From an uncultured bacterium (lineage in GTDB: Bacteria > Myxococcota_A > Polyangia > Polyangiales > Houyiibacteriaceae): a DNA stretch of 64,000 nucleotides. The position numbers and the translations under genes were made by a program. Location of the stretch: assembly GCA_938024995.1 (NCBI GenBank), contig CALJDU010000045.1, positions 62,001-126,000 of the forward strand, in the 5' to 3' direction. The first letter of the stretch is position 1; each line of letters begins with the position of its first letter. Under the pieces are notes generated by a model. It worked only from the letters and a program-made list of their open reading frames with translations, did no database searches and was not told the origin of the DNA. Shown here piece by piece: positions 49,898 through 59,195 of this stretch.

Positions 49898-52800
49898 ATG
49901 AAGACGACCCGTTTACGTGGTGCTCGCACCAACAATCTGAAAGGAATCGATCTCGCGATTGAGCCCGGGACGTTCCTCGCGATCGTCGGCCCCTCGGGCG
50001 CGGGAAAGTCTTCGTTGGCGTTCGCGACGCTCTACGCAGAGGGGCAGCGTCGCTACGTGGAGAGCTTTAGCGCCTACGCGCGCCAGTTCCTCGAGCGGAT
50101 GAGCCGCCCACCCGTCGATGAGCTTGATCCTGTTCCCGTGGGCATCGCGGTCGATCGCCAAGCCCCGATCCGGACGAGCCGCTCGACCGTCGGTACGCGG
50201 ACCGAGATCGCGGACTACGCCAAGACGCTCTTCGCGCGCTCCGCGGAGCTCTTCTGCCCGGACTGCGGGGACCACGTCAAGCGCGACGCCCCCGTCGCGA
50301 TCGCCGAGGAGCTGATCACGCTGGCGTCGTCTTCTGCGATTCCGAACAAGCTCGTCATCACGTATCCGGTCGACGTCGGTGATCCCGCGAGTGAACCGGA
50401 GCGCTTCGTCGGTGTGCGCGAGGCGCTCGTCTCGTATGGCTATCGGCGCGCGAAGATCGGTGACGCCGTGCGCGACCTGGACGCCGTTCGACCGAGCGAC
50501 GTGAGCGGTTCCCTCGACGTGGTCGCCGACCGCACGACCGCCCGCGAGAAGGATCGCTCGCGTTTGGTCGAGGCGCTGGAAGCGGCGATGACCCGCGGCA
50601 AGGGGCGCGTCGATGTCTGGCCGCAAGGGGGAGAGAAGCGCAGCTACAGCCGCTCGCTTCACTGCGCGCGTTGCGACCGCGGCTTTCGGGACCCGGTCCC
50701 GGCGATGTTCTCGTTTAACAACCCGCTCGGCGCGTGCGCGACCTGCCGCGGCTTCGGGCGGACGATCGGGATCGATCTCGACAAGGCGCTCCCCGATCCG
50801 TCGCTCTCGATCAAGGACGGCGCGGTCCGCTGCTTTCAAGGCAAAGCCGCGCAGTGGGAACGGCGCCAGCTCCTGCGCTTCGCGAAGCGCGCGGGGGTTC
50901 CCACGAATGTGCCGCTCAAGGACCTCAGCGAAGAACACCAGACCTGGCTCGTCGACGGTGACCCCGAGTTTGATCCTGAGTTCTGGGACGAGGGGTGGTT
51001 CGGGATCCGGCACTGGTTCAAGTGGATGGAGTCGCGCGCGTACAAGATGCACGTCCGCGTCTTCCTCTCGCGCTATCGCAGCTACGACACATGCGCGACG
51101 TGCGCGGGAACGCGCTTGATGCCCGACGCGCTCGCCTGGAAGGTGGACGGTCGCACCCTTCCTGAGATCTATGCGTTGCCATCGGTCGACGCGCTCGAGG
51201 TCTTCCGCTCGCTCGCGCCGAAGTTCCGCGGAGACGCCGCGACCACGTTGCTCTTGAGCGAGTGCGAGCGTCGCCTCACCACCCTCGTCGACGTCGGTCT
51301 GGGCTACCTCTCGCTGGATCGCGGGTCGCGAACGCTCTCGGGTGGAGAGGCGCAGCGGGTCGCACTCACGAGCGCGCTGGGCGCGTCGCTTAACGGCGCG
51401 ATGTTCGTCTTGGATGAGCCCACCGTGGGGCTTCATCCGCGCGACGTAAGCGCGCTCCGTGACGTGGTTCGCGGACTGGCCAAAGGCGACAACGTCGCGA
51501 TCGTGGTCGAGCATGATCCCGACATGATCGCCGGCGCGGACCGCGTGATCGAGCTCGGTCCGGCGGCCGGAGAACGAGGCGGCCAGGTCGTCTTCGACGG
51601 AACGCCGGCGCAGCTCATGAAGCGCGATACCGCGACCGGTCGAGCGCTCCGGGCGGGCGCCATCTCACGAGCGCCTCGCGCGACCCCGACGCGTTGGCTG
51701 ACGCTCTCGGGCGCGACCGGTCACAACCTGAAGAACGTCGACGTGAAGATCCCGCTCGCGCGGCTGACGACGGTCACGGGGGTGAGCGGATCTGGAAAGA
51801 GCTCGCTCATCCGCCAAACGCTAGAACCCGCGGTCGCGCGAGCGCTCGGGCAGAAGACCTCTGCGCGTCCCCTCCCGTTTTCGCAGCTCGCGGGGCACGA
51901 GTCGCTCACGTCTGTCGTCGGCGTCGATCAATCTCCGCTTGGTCGGACGTCGCGCGGCAACCCCGCGACCTACCTCAAGGCATGGGACGCGATTCGGAAA
52001 CGGCTCGTCGCGACGCCGCTCGCCAAGGAGCGCAAGTACACCCCGGGCACCTTCTCGTTCAACGTCCCGGGCGGGCGCTGTGAAACGTGTGGCGGCGAGG
52101 GCGCGGAGACGGTTGAGATGCAGTTCCTCGCCGACGTCACGTTCGAGTGCCCGGACTGCAAGGGCGCGCGCTTCGTCGGGCCCGTGCTCGACGTCAATGT
52201 TCACGGCGAGAACGTCGCGAGCCTCCTCAAGCTCACCGCGGATGAAGCGATCGCGCTCTTCGAAGGCGACCGCCTCGTTCTCCGCGCGTTGGCGCCGCTC
52301 GCGAGGGTCGGGCTCGGGTACCTGCGTCTCGGTCAGCCGCTCAACACGCTCTCGGGCGGGGAAGCGCAGCGGCTGAAGTTGGCGGGAGCGCTCAAGAGCG
52401 TCGATGAGACCTCGCTCGTGATCTTCGATGAGCCGTCCGCGGGGCTTCATCGCGACGATATCGCGCCTCTCATCGACGTCATGCACGAGCTGGTCGAGCG
52501 GGGCGCGACGGTGCTCGTGGTCGAGCACGATATGAACATCGCGGCGTCCTCGGACTACGTGATCGACCTGGGGCCGGGCGCCGCGGGCCAGGGGGGCGCG
52601 ATCGTCGCGCAGGGGTCGCCAAAGGACGTCGCGAGGTCCAAGCGCTCGCTCACCGCGCCGTTTTTGGCGGACGCGCGCAACGGCGAGCCTCCGAAGCTCT
52701 CTCCGCGGCGACGTCAGCGCGCTTCGAAGAGCGACCAGCACATCGTGATCGCGCGCGCCCGAGAGCACAACCTGAAGGACGTCACGGTCGAGCTGCCGCG

Positions 52801-55393
52801 GAACGCGCTGGTCGTGGTCACCGGGCCGAGCGGGAGCGGCAAGAGCACGCTCGCCTTCGACGTGCTCTTCGCTGAAGGGCAACGTCGCTACCTTGAGACG
52901 CTCTCGCCGTATGCGCGTCAGTACATGCCCCAGCTCCCGCGCCCGGCGGTGGACCGGATCGCCGGGGTGCCGCCGTGTGTCTCGCTGGAGCAGCGCATCA
53001 CGCGCGGCGGCGCGACGTCGACCGTCGCGACCATCACCGAGGTCGCGCACTACCTTCGCGTGCTCTACGCGCGCGCCGGGACGCTCTACTGCCCCGACTG
53101 CGACGTGAAGATCGAGGCGCGCTCCCCCCACTTGATCGCGAGCGACCTCGCCAGTCGTCACGGGTCGCGGGCGCTCCGGATCTACGCGCCGGTCGTGAGC
53201 GCGCGAAAGGGAAACCACCGCGAGCTGCTCGACAAGGCGCGGAAGCGCGGCGTGACCCACGCCTATATCGACGGCGAAGATGTTGAGCTGGCGAGCGGGC
53301 TGAGCCTCTCGCGGTACCACGAGCACGACATCGCGCTCTTGGTCGAGACGCTCGCCGCGGATGACGCGCGGATGGCAGAAGCGCTCACCAACGCGATGCG
53401 CCAAGCGGGCGGCGCGGCGCGGATCCGCGCTCAGCGCGGCAAGCTGGATGAACTGGTCAGCAGCGCGCGTTCGTGTGCGTCATGTGGGCAAGGTTTCCCG
53501 GAGCTCGACCCCCGTTTCTTCTCGTTCAACACCAAGCAAGGCGGTTGCGCGTTCTGCGAGGGTCGCGGCGCCATCGCCGTCACGCAGGGGCGCGGCAAGA
53601 ACAAGGTCGAGGTCCTCACCGCGTGCGCGGACTGCGAAGGGACCCGCTTATCTCCGCTCGCGCGGAGCGTGCTGGTGGACGATCGACCGATCGAGGAGCT
53701 GCTCGCGCTCTCGGTGGACGACGCCGGATCGCTCTTGGCGAAGGTGACGCTGAAGGGGCGCGAAGCGACCATTGGCCGCGTTCCGGTCGAGGAAGCGAAG
53801 CGTCGCTTGAGCTTCCTCTCCCGCGTGGGTCTGGGGTACCTGGGGCTCGACCGCGCGGCGAACACGTTGAGCGGCGGCGAGATGCAACGCGTACGGCTGG
53901 CCGCGCAGCTCGGAGCAGGATTGACGGGTGTGCTCTACGTCCTCGACGAGCCGACGATCGGCCTCCATCCACGCGACACCGGGCGTTTGCTGGAGGCGCT
54001 CCGGGCGCTGGTGGACCGCGGGAACTCGGTGGTCGTGGTCGAGCACGACGCGGACACGATCTTGGCGGCCGATCATGTCGTCGACATCGGCCCAGGCGGC
54101 GGACGCCATGGAGGCACGGTGGTCGCGCAGGGGGCGCCGGCCTTGATCGAGGGCGTGACGGTGCCGGCGCTCAGACGCGCAGCGCCGGTGCCCGAAGAGC
54201 GGCGCCCGGTCGACGATGCCACGCCGCGGTTGGTGCTCACCGGCGCGCGCGCGCACAACCTCAAGGACGTGACGCTGAAGATCCCGCTTGGGCGCTTCGT
54301 GACGATCACGGGAGTGAGCGGGTCGGGGAAGAGCACGCTCGTGCGCGAGGTCTTGCTGCGCGCGGTGCGTCGTGAGCTTGGGCTGGTCGCCGACGCGCCG
54401 CTCGCGTTCAAGAGCGTCTCGGGCGTGAAGGGGAACCTCAAGCGCGCGATCGAGATCGATCAGAGCCCCATCGGGCGAACCCCCCGCTCGGTCCCGGCGA
54501 CCTACATCAATGCCTGGGCGACGGTGCGACAGCTCCTCGCGGGCACCACGGTGGCGCGCGAACGTGGCTACACCGCGACGCGCTTCTCGTTCAACACCGC
54601 CGACGGTCGCTGCGCGGTCTGTGGAGGACACGGCGCGCGCCGGGTCGAGATGGCGTTCCTCCCGGATGTGCATGTGCCATGTGAAGGGTGCGCGGGCGCG
54701 CGTTTTGATGAGGAGACGAATCAAGTGACGTGGCGCGGGCGTCACGCGGGCGAGCTTTTGAATCTGGAGGTGCGCGAGGCGCTCTCGGTCTTCTCGTCGA
54801 TTCGCAAAGTGCGCCGCCCGCTCGAGTTGATGGACGCGCTCGGGCTCGGTTATCTGAAGCTTGGCCAGCCCTCGAACACCTTGAGCGGCGGCGAGGCGCA
54901 GCGGATGAAGCTGGTCAGCGAGCTCAACACCACCAAGAAGGCAGGGCCGACGCTTTACGTCATGGACGAGCCCACGACCGGCTTGCACCGAGACGACATC
55001 GCGCGGCTCCTCGACGTCATGAAACGGCTCGTGGAACGCGGCGACACGGTCGTCGTGATCGAGCACCACCCGGACGTGATGGTGGCCTCCGACTGGATCG
55101 TCGACCTTGGTCCGGAAGGCGGCGGAGCCGGCGGGACGATTGTCTGTGAAGGCGCTCCCGAGACCGTCGCGCGACATCGCACGAGCCACACCGCGCGCGT
55201 GATCCGCGCAGAGCTCAAGACCGCGAAGAAGCCGATGAAGCGGAAGGCGTCGACCGCGACGAAGCCCGCGACGAAGCCCGCGAAGAAGACCGCGAAGAAG
55301 ACCGCGAAAAAGTCCGCGAAGAAGCCCGCCAAGAAGTCCGCGAAGAAGCCCGCGAAGAAGCCCGCGAAGAAGTCCGCGAAGCGGCGCGGCTAG
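49898..55393 (+). CDS. Double-length UvrA-like excinuclease ATPase with H1-like tail
   Basis: 1831 aa, about twice a normal UvrA (~940). Two UvrA units in tandem, each with two ABC ATPase modules: Walker A motifs at residues 31-38, 628-635, 976-983 and 1472-1479, each matched by LSGGE at 480, 818, 1324 and 1662. Zinc-finger CxxC pairs occur in all four quarters (CPDCGDH, CETCGGEG...CPDCKGARF, CPDCDVK, CAVCGGHG...CEGCAGARF). From ~1776 the tail is a Lys/Ala/Pro repeat (AKKTAKKTAKKSAKKPAKK) like histone H1. It should recognise DNA damage as a built-in dimer; whether UvrB still binds is unknown. Probably additional to a standard uvrA elsewhere. Confidence 0.93.
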   Translation: MKTTRLRGARTNNLKGIDLAIEPGTFLAIVGPSGAGKSSLAFATLYAEGQRRYVESFSAYARQFLERMSRPPVDELDPVPVGIAVDRQAPIRTSRSTVGTRTEIADYAKTLFARSAELFCPDCGDHVKRDAPVAIAEELITLASSSAIPNKLVITYPVDVGDPASEPERFVGVREALVSYGYRRAKIGDAVRDLDAVRPSDVSGSLDVVADRTTAREKDRSRLVEALEAAMTRGKGRVDVWPQGGEKRSYSRSLHCARCDRGFRDPVPAMFSFNNPLGACATCRGFGRTIGIDLDKALPDPSLSIKDGAVRCFQGKAAQWERRQLLRFAKRAGVPTNVPLKDLSEEHQTWLVDGDPEFDPEFWDEGWFGIRHWFKWMESRAYKMHVRVFLSRYRSYDTCATCAGTRLMPDALAWKVDGRTLPEIYALPSVDALEVFRSLAPKFRGDAATTLLLSECERRLTTLVDVGLGYLSLDRGSRTLSGGEAQRVALTSALGASLNGAMFVLDEPTVGLHPRDVSALRDVVRGLAKGDNVAIVVEHDPDMIAGADRVIELGPAAGERGGQVVFDGTPAQLMKRDTATGRALRAGAISRAPRATPTRWLTLSGATGHNLKNVDVKIPLARLTTVTGVSGSGKSSLIRQTLEPAVARALGQKTSARPLPFSQLAGHESLTSVVGVDQSPLGRTSRGNPATYLKAWDAIRKRLVATPLAKERKYTPGTFSFNVPGGRCETCGGEGAETVEMQFLADVTFECPDCKGARFVGPVLDVNVHGENVASLLKLTADEAIALFEGDRLVLRALAPLARVGLGYLRLGQPLNTLSGGEAQRLKLAGALKSVDETSLVIFDEPSAGLHRDDIAPLIDVMHELVERGATVLVVEHDMNIAASSDYVIDLGPGAAGQGGAIVAQGSPKDVARSKRSLTAPFLADARNGEPPKLSPRRRQRASKSDQHIVIARAREHNLKDVTVELPRNALVVVTGPSGSGKSTLAFDVLFAEGQRRYLETLSPYARQYMPQLPRPAVDRIAGVPPCVSLEQRITRGGATSTVATITEVAHYLRVLYARAGTLYCPDCDVKIEARSPHLIASDLASRHGSRALRIYAPVVSARKGNHRELLDKARKRGVTHAYIDGEDVELASGLSLSRYHEHDIALLVETLAADDARMAEALTNAMRQAGGAARIRAQRGKLDELVSSARSCASCGQGFPELDPRFFSFNTKQGGCAFCEGRGAIAVTQGRGKNKVEVLTACADCEGTRLSPLARSVLVDDRPIEELLALSVDDAGSLLAKVTLKGREATIGRVPVEEAKRRLSFLSRVGLGYLGLDRAANTLSGGEMQRVRLAAQLGAGLTGVLYVLDEPTIGLHPRDTGRLLEALRALVDRGNSVVVVEHDADTILAADHVVDIGPGGGRHGGTVVAQGAPALIEGVTVPALRRAAPVPEERRPVDDATPRLVLTGARAHNLKDVTLKIPLGRFVTITGVSGSGKSTLVREVLLRAVRRELGLVADAPLAFKSVSGVKGNLKRAIEIDQSPIGRTPRSVPATYINAWATVRQLLAGTTVARERGYTATRFSFNTADGRCAVCGGHGARRVEMAFLPDVHVPCEGCAGARFDEETNQVTWRGRHAGELLNLEVREALSVFSSIRKVRRPLELMDALGLGYLKLGQPSNTLSGGEAQRMKLVSELNTTKKAGPTLYVMDEPTTGLHRDDIARLLDVMKRLVERGDTVVVIEHHPDVMVASDWIVDLGPEGGGAGGTIVCEGAPETVARHRTSHTARVIRAELKTAKKPMKRKASTATKPATKPAKKTAKKTAKKSAKKPAKKSAKKPAKKPAKKSAKRRG

Positions 55394-55469
55394 AGCGCAT
55401 CTTACAACCTCCCTCGGCGTTCAGCCGTCCGCTTCACGCCATCCCTAACCCGCAACCCGGAAATGCGCC

Positions 55470-55916
55470 CTAGATCTCGAGGCGAACGGGACAGAGCGAA
55501 GGGCGCGCACGCAAGAGGATGGGCACGTGCTCCTGAACTTCGCGCGCGCTCATCCCGCGCGGCACTTCACACAGAATCAGGCCGTCAGCGGTGAAGTCGA
55601 AAACGCCGAGGGAAGACACGACCCGATGCGCGCGCGCGACGATAGCGGTCGGCTCGGCCTCGTCCACGAAGCGGGCCCCGCCCTCGACATCGAGGAGGGC
55701 GATGACGCGCCGCGCGCTCGCGAAGACACTGATGCCGCCGCTGCCGCTCACCTCGGCCACGTCGATGACCGCGATGTCGGCGATGGCGTTGTCGACGAAG
55801 GTGATGTTCTTCGCGTGGGCGGCGACCTGCTGCGCGAGCGCCCCGGCGAGGCGCACTCGCGAGCGCTGGGGAATCTCAAGCGCGGCGCGCCGCGCGATCT
55901 CGTCTCGCGACATCAT
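55470..55916 (-). CDS. CoA-transferase subunit B-like remnant protein
   Basis: 148 aa, shorter than the ~215 aa of a succinyl- or acetoacetyl-CoA transferase B subunit. The N-terminus (MMSRDEIARRAALEIPQRSRVRLAGALAQ) and C-terminus (GVFDFTADGLILCEVPRGMS) follow that family, but the ENG/GMG block with the catalytic Glu is missing, so it is probably not an active transferase. The ATG overlaps the stop of the small lipoprotein gene (ATGA). It may be a regulatory or vestigial form; the frame is intact. Confidence 0.75.
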   Translation of the reverse strand: MMSRDEIARRAALEIPQRSRVRLAGALAQQVAAHAKNITFVDNAIADIAVIDVAEVSGSGGISVFASARRVIALLDVEGGARFVDEAEPTAIVARAHRVVSSLGVFDFTADGLILCEVPRGMSAREVQEHVPILLRARPSLCPVRLEI

Positions 55917-56272
55917 GGGTCGAAGGTAATCACGGCCGGCGCGCTTAGGGGAAGCGCGCGCTGAAAGAGGACCTGCTTGTTGCAATCGAAGAGGCGCGCA
56001 AAACCATCGCGCTCGGCGCTCGCGACGAAGGGCCAAGAGCGGCTGGCGCCCGGCGCGATGACCTCGCCGGGGTCGAGCCGATCCTGAGTGAAGGAAGCTG
56101 GAGCGGCGTCGATCTGGACGTAGCAGAGCGTCTCGTCCGACCGGTTTTCGACGACCCAGCGCAGGTCGTCTGGCCGCACAGATCCCGCTCCTACATCTCC
56201 GCGCGGCGCTGAGCCGCACGCGCTCGCGAACATGACGCAGAGCGAGAGCAAGCGCGCCAACGCGCGGTTCAC
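55913..56272 (-). CDS. Small lipoprotein
   Basis: 119 aa. GTG start at 56272 overlaps the carA stop. Signal peptide with lipobox ASAC-GS. The mature part has a beta-sandwich look (WVVENRSDETLCYVQIDAAP, AVITFDP). Cys pairs CYVQ and DCNKQ could form a disulfide. Family unknown. It lies between carA and the CoA-transferase-like gene with overlaps on both sides. Confidence 0.75.
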   Translation of the reverse strand: MNRALARLLSLCVMFASACGSAPRGDVGAGSVRPDDLRWVVENRSDETLCYVQIDAAPASFTQDRLDPGEVIAPGASRSWPFVASAERDGFARLFDCNKQVLFQRALPLSAPAVITFDP

Positions 56273-57372
56273 TTCGTCATCTGCTTAACGAAGCGCTCAA
56301 AGAGATAGCGGGCGTCGTGTGGACCGGCCGCTGCCTCGGGGTGGTACTGCACGCTGAAGGTGTCGCTCTCAAGATGAGAGATCCCCTCACACGTCCCATC
56401 GTTGAGGTGGAGATGGGTGAGCTCGCACTTGCCCTTGAGCGAGTCCACGTCGACCACGAAGCCATGGTTCTGCGTCGTGACCTCGACCTTGCCGGTCGCG
56501 AGGTCCTGAACGGGTTGGTTCAGCCCGCGGTGCCCGAACTTGAGCTTGTACGTCTCGCCGCCGAGCGCGAGCGACAGGATCTGGTGACCCAAGCAGATCC
56601 CGAAGAGCGGACGTTTGCCGATGAGTTCTCGAACGCTCTCGATCGCATACGTCACCGCGGCGGGGTCACCCGGGCCGTTGCTCAAGAAGACGCCGTCGGG
56701 GCTCTCCGCCAGGATGTCCGCGGCCGAGGTGTTCGCGGGGACGACCACGACCTCGCAGCCAGCGTCGACCAAGCAGCGAAGAATGTTTCGCTTCACGCCG
56801 AGGTCCACCGCGACCACCTTGGGCTTGCCGTGCGTCGTCATGGGCGACGCCCACACGCCGCTCCCTTCGGTCCAAAGGTAGCGCTCTTTCGTCGTCACCT
56901 CGCGAGCGAGGTCGAGGCCGGTCATGGGCGTGGCGGCGCGCGCTTTGTCACAGAGCGTGCTGGGATCATCACTGCCGATCGCCGCGAGCTGCGAGCCGTG
57001 GTCGCGGAGGTGACGGGTGAGCGCGCGGGTGTCGACGCCTTCAATCCCGACGACGCGGTGTCGCTTGAGGTACTCGTCGAGCGACTCGGTCGCGCGCCAG
57101 TTGCTCGTGACCTTGGAGAGCTCGTAGACGATGAAGCCGGCGGCGTGCGGCGCGGCGGACTCATCGTCTTCTGGCGTCGCGCCGGTGTTGCCGATCTGCG
57201 GCGCGGTCATACAGACCAGCTGACGTTGGTACGAAGGGTCGGTGAGGACCTCTTGGTAGCCGGTCATGCCGGTCGTGAAAACGGCCTCCCCGATCGTCTC
57301 ACCGTCGTGTCCGATGCGTCGTCCGGGAAAGGCGGTGCCGTCCGCGAGGACCAAGTGCGCGTTGTTCTTCAT
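56269..57372 (-). CDS. carA: Carbamoyl-phosphate synthase small subunit
   Basis: 367 aa from ATG 57372. The glutamine amidotransferase subunit that feeds ammonia to CarB for pyrimidine and arginine synthesis. N-terminal domain begins LVLADGTAFPGRRIG with TGMTGYQEVLTDPSY. Class I amidotransferase triad present: catalytic Cys in GICLGHQ, and His and Glu in YHPEA. CarB is not encoded in the window. Its ATG overlaps the pyrC stop. Confidence 0.97.
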   Translation of the reverse strand: MKNNAHLVLADGTAFPGRRIGHDGETIGEAVFTTGMTGYQEVLTDPSYQRQLVCMTAPQIGNTGATPEDDESAAPHAAGFIVYELSKVTSNWRATESLDEYLKRHRVVGIEGVDTRALTRHLRDHGSQLAAIGSDDPSTLCDKARAATPMTGLDLAREVTTKERYLWTEGSGVWASPMTTHGKPKVVAVDLGVKRNILRCLVDAGCEVVVVPANTSAADILAESPDGVFLSNGPGDPAAVTYAIESVRELIGKRPLFGICLGHQILSLALGGETYKLKFGHRGLNQPVQDLATGKVEVTTQNHGFVVDVDSLKGKCELTHLHLNDGTCEGISHLESDTFSVQYHPEAAAGPHDARYLFERFVKQMTK

Positions 57373-58664
57373 GATTGAAACACTCGTTCTCCCGCGACCC
57401 AGGTTTGCCAGATACGGCCGGAGACCTCTTGGTCGAGCAGCGGGGTGTTGTGTGACTTGGACCGTAGCGCGTCGCGCCGAGGCGTCCACGTCGCCAGGGG
57501 GTCCACGATAGTGATGTCCGCGCGCGCGCCGACCTTGAGGGAACCCATCTCGACGTCCGGGACCAAGCGAGCGGGAGACGCGGTGAGCGCCTCGATGAGA
57601 CGCGTGAGCGTGAGTACGCCTTCCGCAACGAGCGGCAAGAGGCTCGGGACCGCGAGCTCGAGCCCGTTGATCCCGACCGCGGCGTCATCGAACGCGCAGT
57701 TCTTTTCAAGCACGGAGTGGGGCGCGTGGTCGGTCGCGATGCAGTCGATGGTGCCGTCGGCGAGCGCTTCACGAAGCGCGGCGCGATCCTCTTCCGTGCG
57801 GAGTGGCGGGTTCACTTTGCAGTGTGTGTCGTAGGTCAGGAGCGCGTCGTGCGTCAGCTGAAGATGGTGCGGCGTGACCTCCGCGGAGACCGGGAGCCCG
57901 CGCGACTTGGCCTCACGGATCAAGCGGACCGCGCCCATGCTGGAGATGTGGGCCACGTGGTACCGCGCGCCCGTGCCCTCGGCGAGGATGAGGTCGCGCG
58001 CGACGATGATGTCTTCCGCTTCGCGTGGCCAACCCCTCAGCCCGAGCCGCGTTGAGATCGCGCCTTCGTGCATCTGCGCACCGCGCGTCATCGAGTGGTC
58101 TTCGCAGTGCTGACTGACCAGTAGATCGAAGGTCCGCGCGTACTCCATGACGCGGCGCATGACCGCGGCGTTCTCCACGCAGCGCCCATCGTCGGTGACG
58201 CCAACGACACCCGCTTCACGCATGTCGGCCATCTCGGCGAGCTCTTCACCACGGAGGCCCTTGGTCATCGCGCCGAAGGGGACGAGACGTGCGCCGGTCG
58301 ATTCTTGACCGCGCGCGACCATCATCTCAGTGATCGCGCGGTTGTCGTTGACCGGCGTCGTATTGGGCATCGGGCAGACCGTCGTGAAGCCTCCCGCGGC
58401 GGCGGCAGCGAGGCCCGACTGGATGTCCTCCTTGTACTCCGAGCCTGGCTCGCGGAGGTGTACGTGGAGGTCGATGAACCCGGGGCAGACCCAGCGCCCG
58501 GTCGCGTCCACGACGTGATCTTGAGGGGTGGCCAGCTGCTCGACGATGGAAGAGGCGTCGCCGACGCGAGTGACCACGCCGTCTTCGATGACGAGATCCA
58601 CGACCCCGTCCTGGTTGGACGCAGGGTCAACTACACGTCCGCCGCGGATCACCGTGAGCGACAT
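57369..58664 (-). CDS. pyrC: Dihydroorotase (class I)
   Basis: 431 aa. Cyclises carbamoyl aspartate to dihydroorotate. Metal site complete: DLHVHLREPG, the His in VSQHCEDH and YHVAHISS and the Asp in ATDHAPHS; KEDIQSG replaces the carbamylated-Lys region. Class I length (~425 aa) with the amidohydrolase barrel. First gene of an overlapping run pyrC-carA-lipoprotein-CoA-transferase-like, all on the minus strand. Confidence 0.97.
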   Translation of the reverse strand: MSLTVIRGGRVVDPASNQDGVVDLVIEDGVVTRVGDASSIVEQLATPQDHVVDATGRWVCPGFIDLHVHLREPGSEYKEDIQSGLAAAAAGGFTTVCPMPNTTPVNDNRAITEMMVARGQESTGARLVPFGAMTKGLRGEELAEMADMREAGVVGVTDDGRCVENAAVMRRVMEYARTFDLLVSQHCEDHSMTRGAQMHEGAISTRLGLRGWPREAEDIIVARDLILAEGTGARYHVAHISSMGAVRLIREAKSRGLPVSAEVTPHHLQLTHDALLTYDTHCKVNPPLRTEEDRAALREALADGTIDCIATDHAPHSVLEKNCAFDDAAVGINGLELAVPSLLPLVAEGVLTLTRLIEALTASPARLVPDVEMGSLKVGARADITIVDPLATWTPRRDALRSKSHNTPLLDQEVSGRIWQTWVAGERVFQS

Positions 58665-58730
58665 GAGTAGCGGTTATCTCGTTCGGACGCGCGCCGTCAA
58701 TCTCGTTCGGGCGGCGCGGTCAGTCGGAGC

Positions 58731-59003
58731 TCAGCCCGCGGCGCTGCTGGGCTCGTCGACGGCGTCGTCCGCGACATCACCGACATCGCCAGCATCGGCC
58801 GCTTCGATCGTTCCGACGGAAGAGACCTCGTTCTTCTTCTTCTTCTCCGCCACGCGCTTCTTCATCGTCATGACCTTGCGGTAGACGGAAGCGAAGTCCT
58901 TGTTTCGCGTGGCCATGGTCGGAGTACCACCGCGCAGAAGGGTCTGGAGAATGAATTCGAGGACCTGGATCTCGCCCTCGGAGAAGCTGTTGCTGATCCG
59001 CAT
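58731..59003 (-). CDS. 90-aa charge-polarised protein
   Basis: ATG at 59003. The first ~60 residues are helical and basic (EGEIQVLEFILQTLLRGG, then RKVMTMKKRVAEKKKK); the last ~25 are acidic (EAADAGDVGDVADD). No signal peptide. I do not recognise a family; the LLRGG-RNKDFASVYRKVM pattern looks conserved rather than random, and the promoter is good. May be a small nucleic-acid- or RNAP-binding factor; that is speculation. Confidence 0.7.
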   Translation of the reverse strand: MRISNSFSEGEIQVLEFILQTLLRGGTPTMATRNKDFASVYRKVMTMKKRVAEKKKKNEVSSVGTIEAADAGDVGDVADDAVDEPSSAAG

Positions 59004-59009
59004 GAGAGC

Positions 59010-59038
59010 GATCTAGCACCAGAAACCACTCATCACAA
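59010..59038 (-). promoter_or_regulatory. Candidate promoter of the 90-aa gene
   Basis: Minus strand TTGTGA (59038-59033), 17-bp spacer, then TAGATC (59015-59010), with the ATG six bases later. The -35 hexamer is one of the four TCACAA copies in the region, so the same motif may serve as operator. Confidence 0.45.
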
Positions 59039-59187
59039 TCTGTGACGTGCGATGTAGGGTCACAAAACGCATGGTCACAATCGGATCATCCGCGGAACCA
59101 TTTGTGATCATTGGTGAATCATGTTTGATCGCGAGATGTATCGCGATCGGGTCCGATGTGGGAGATCGCACGAACAATGGTGAGATC

Positions 59188-59195
59188 GCGATCGC
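59188..59195. repeat. GCGATCGC palindrome in GATC-rich stretch
   Basis: GCGATCGC at 59188-59195 sits inside GAGATCGCGATCGCGATCGG (59182-59201). Together with five other GATC sites upstream (from 59084) this is far denser than random. It could be a methylation-sensitive or protein-binding site. Confidence 0.4.

Noticed and set aside
55240..55390. Regular short repeats that might look like a CRISPR or satellite
   Set aside because: The period follows codons (AAG-AAG-NCC-GCG) in frame with UvrA; it is a protein-level repeat.
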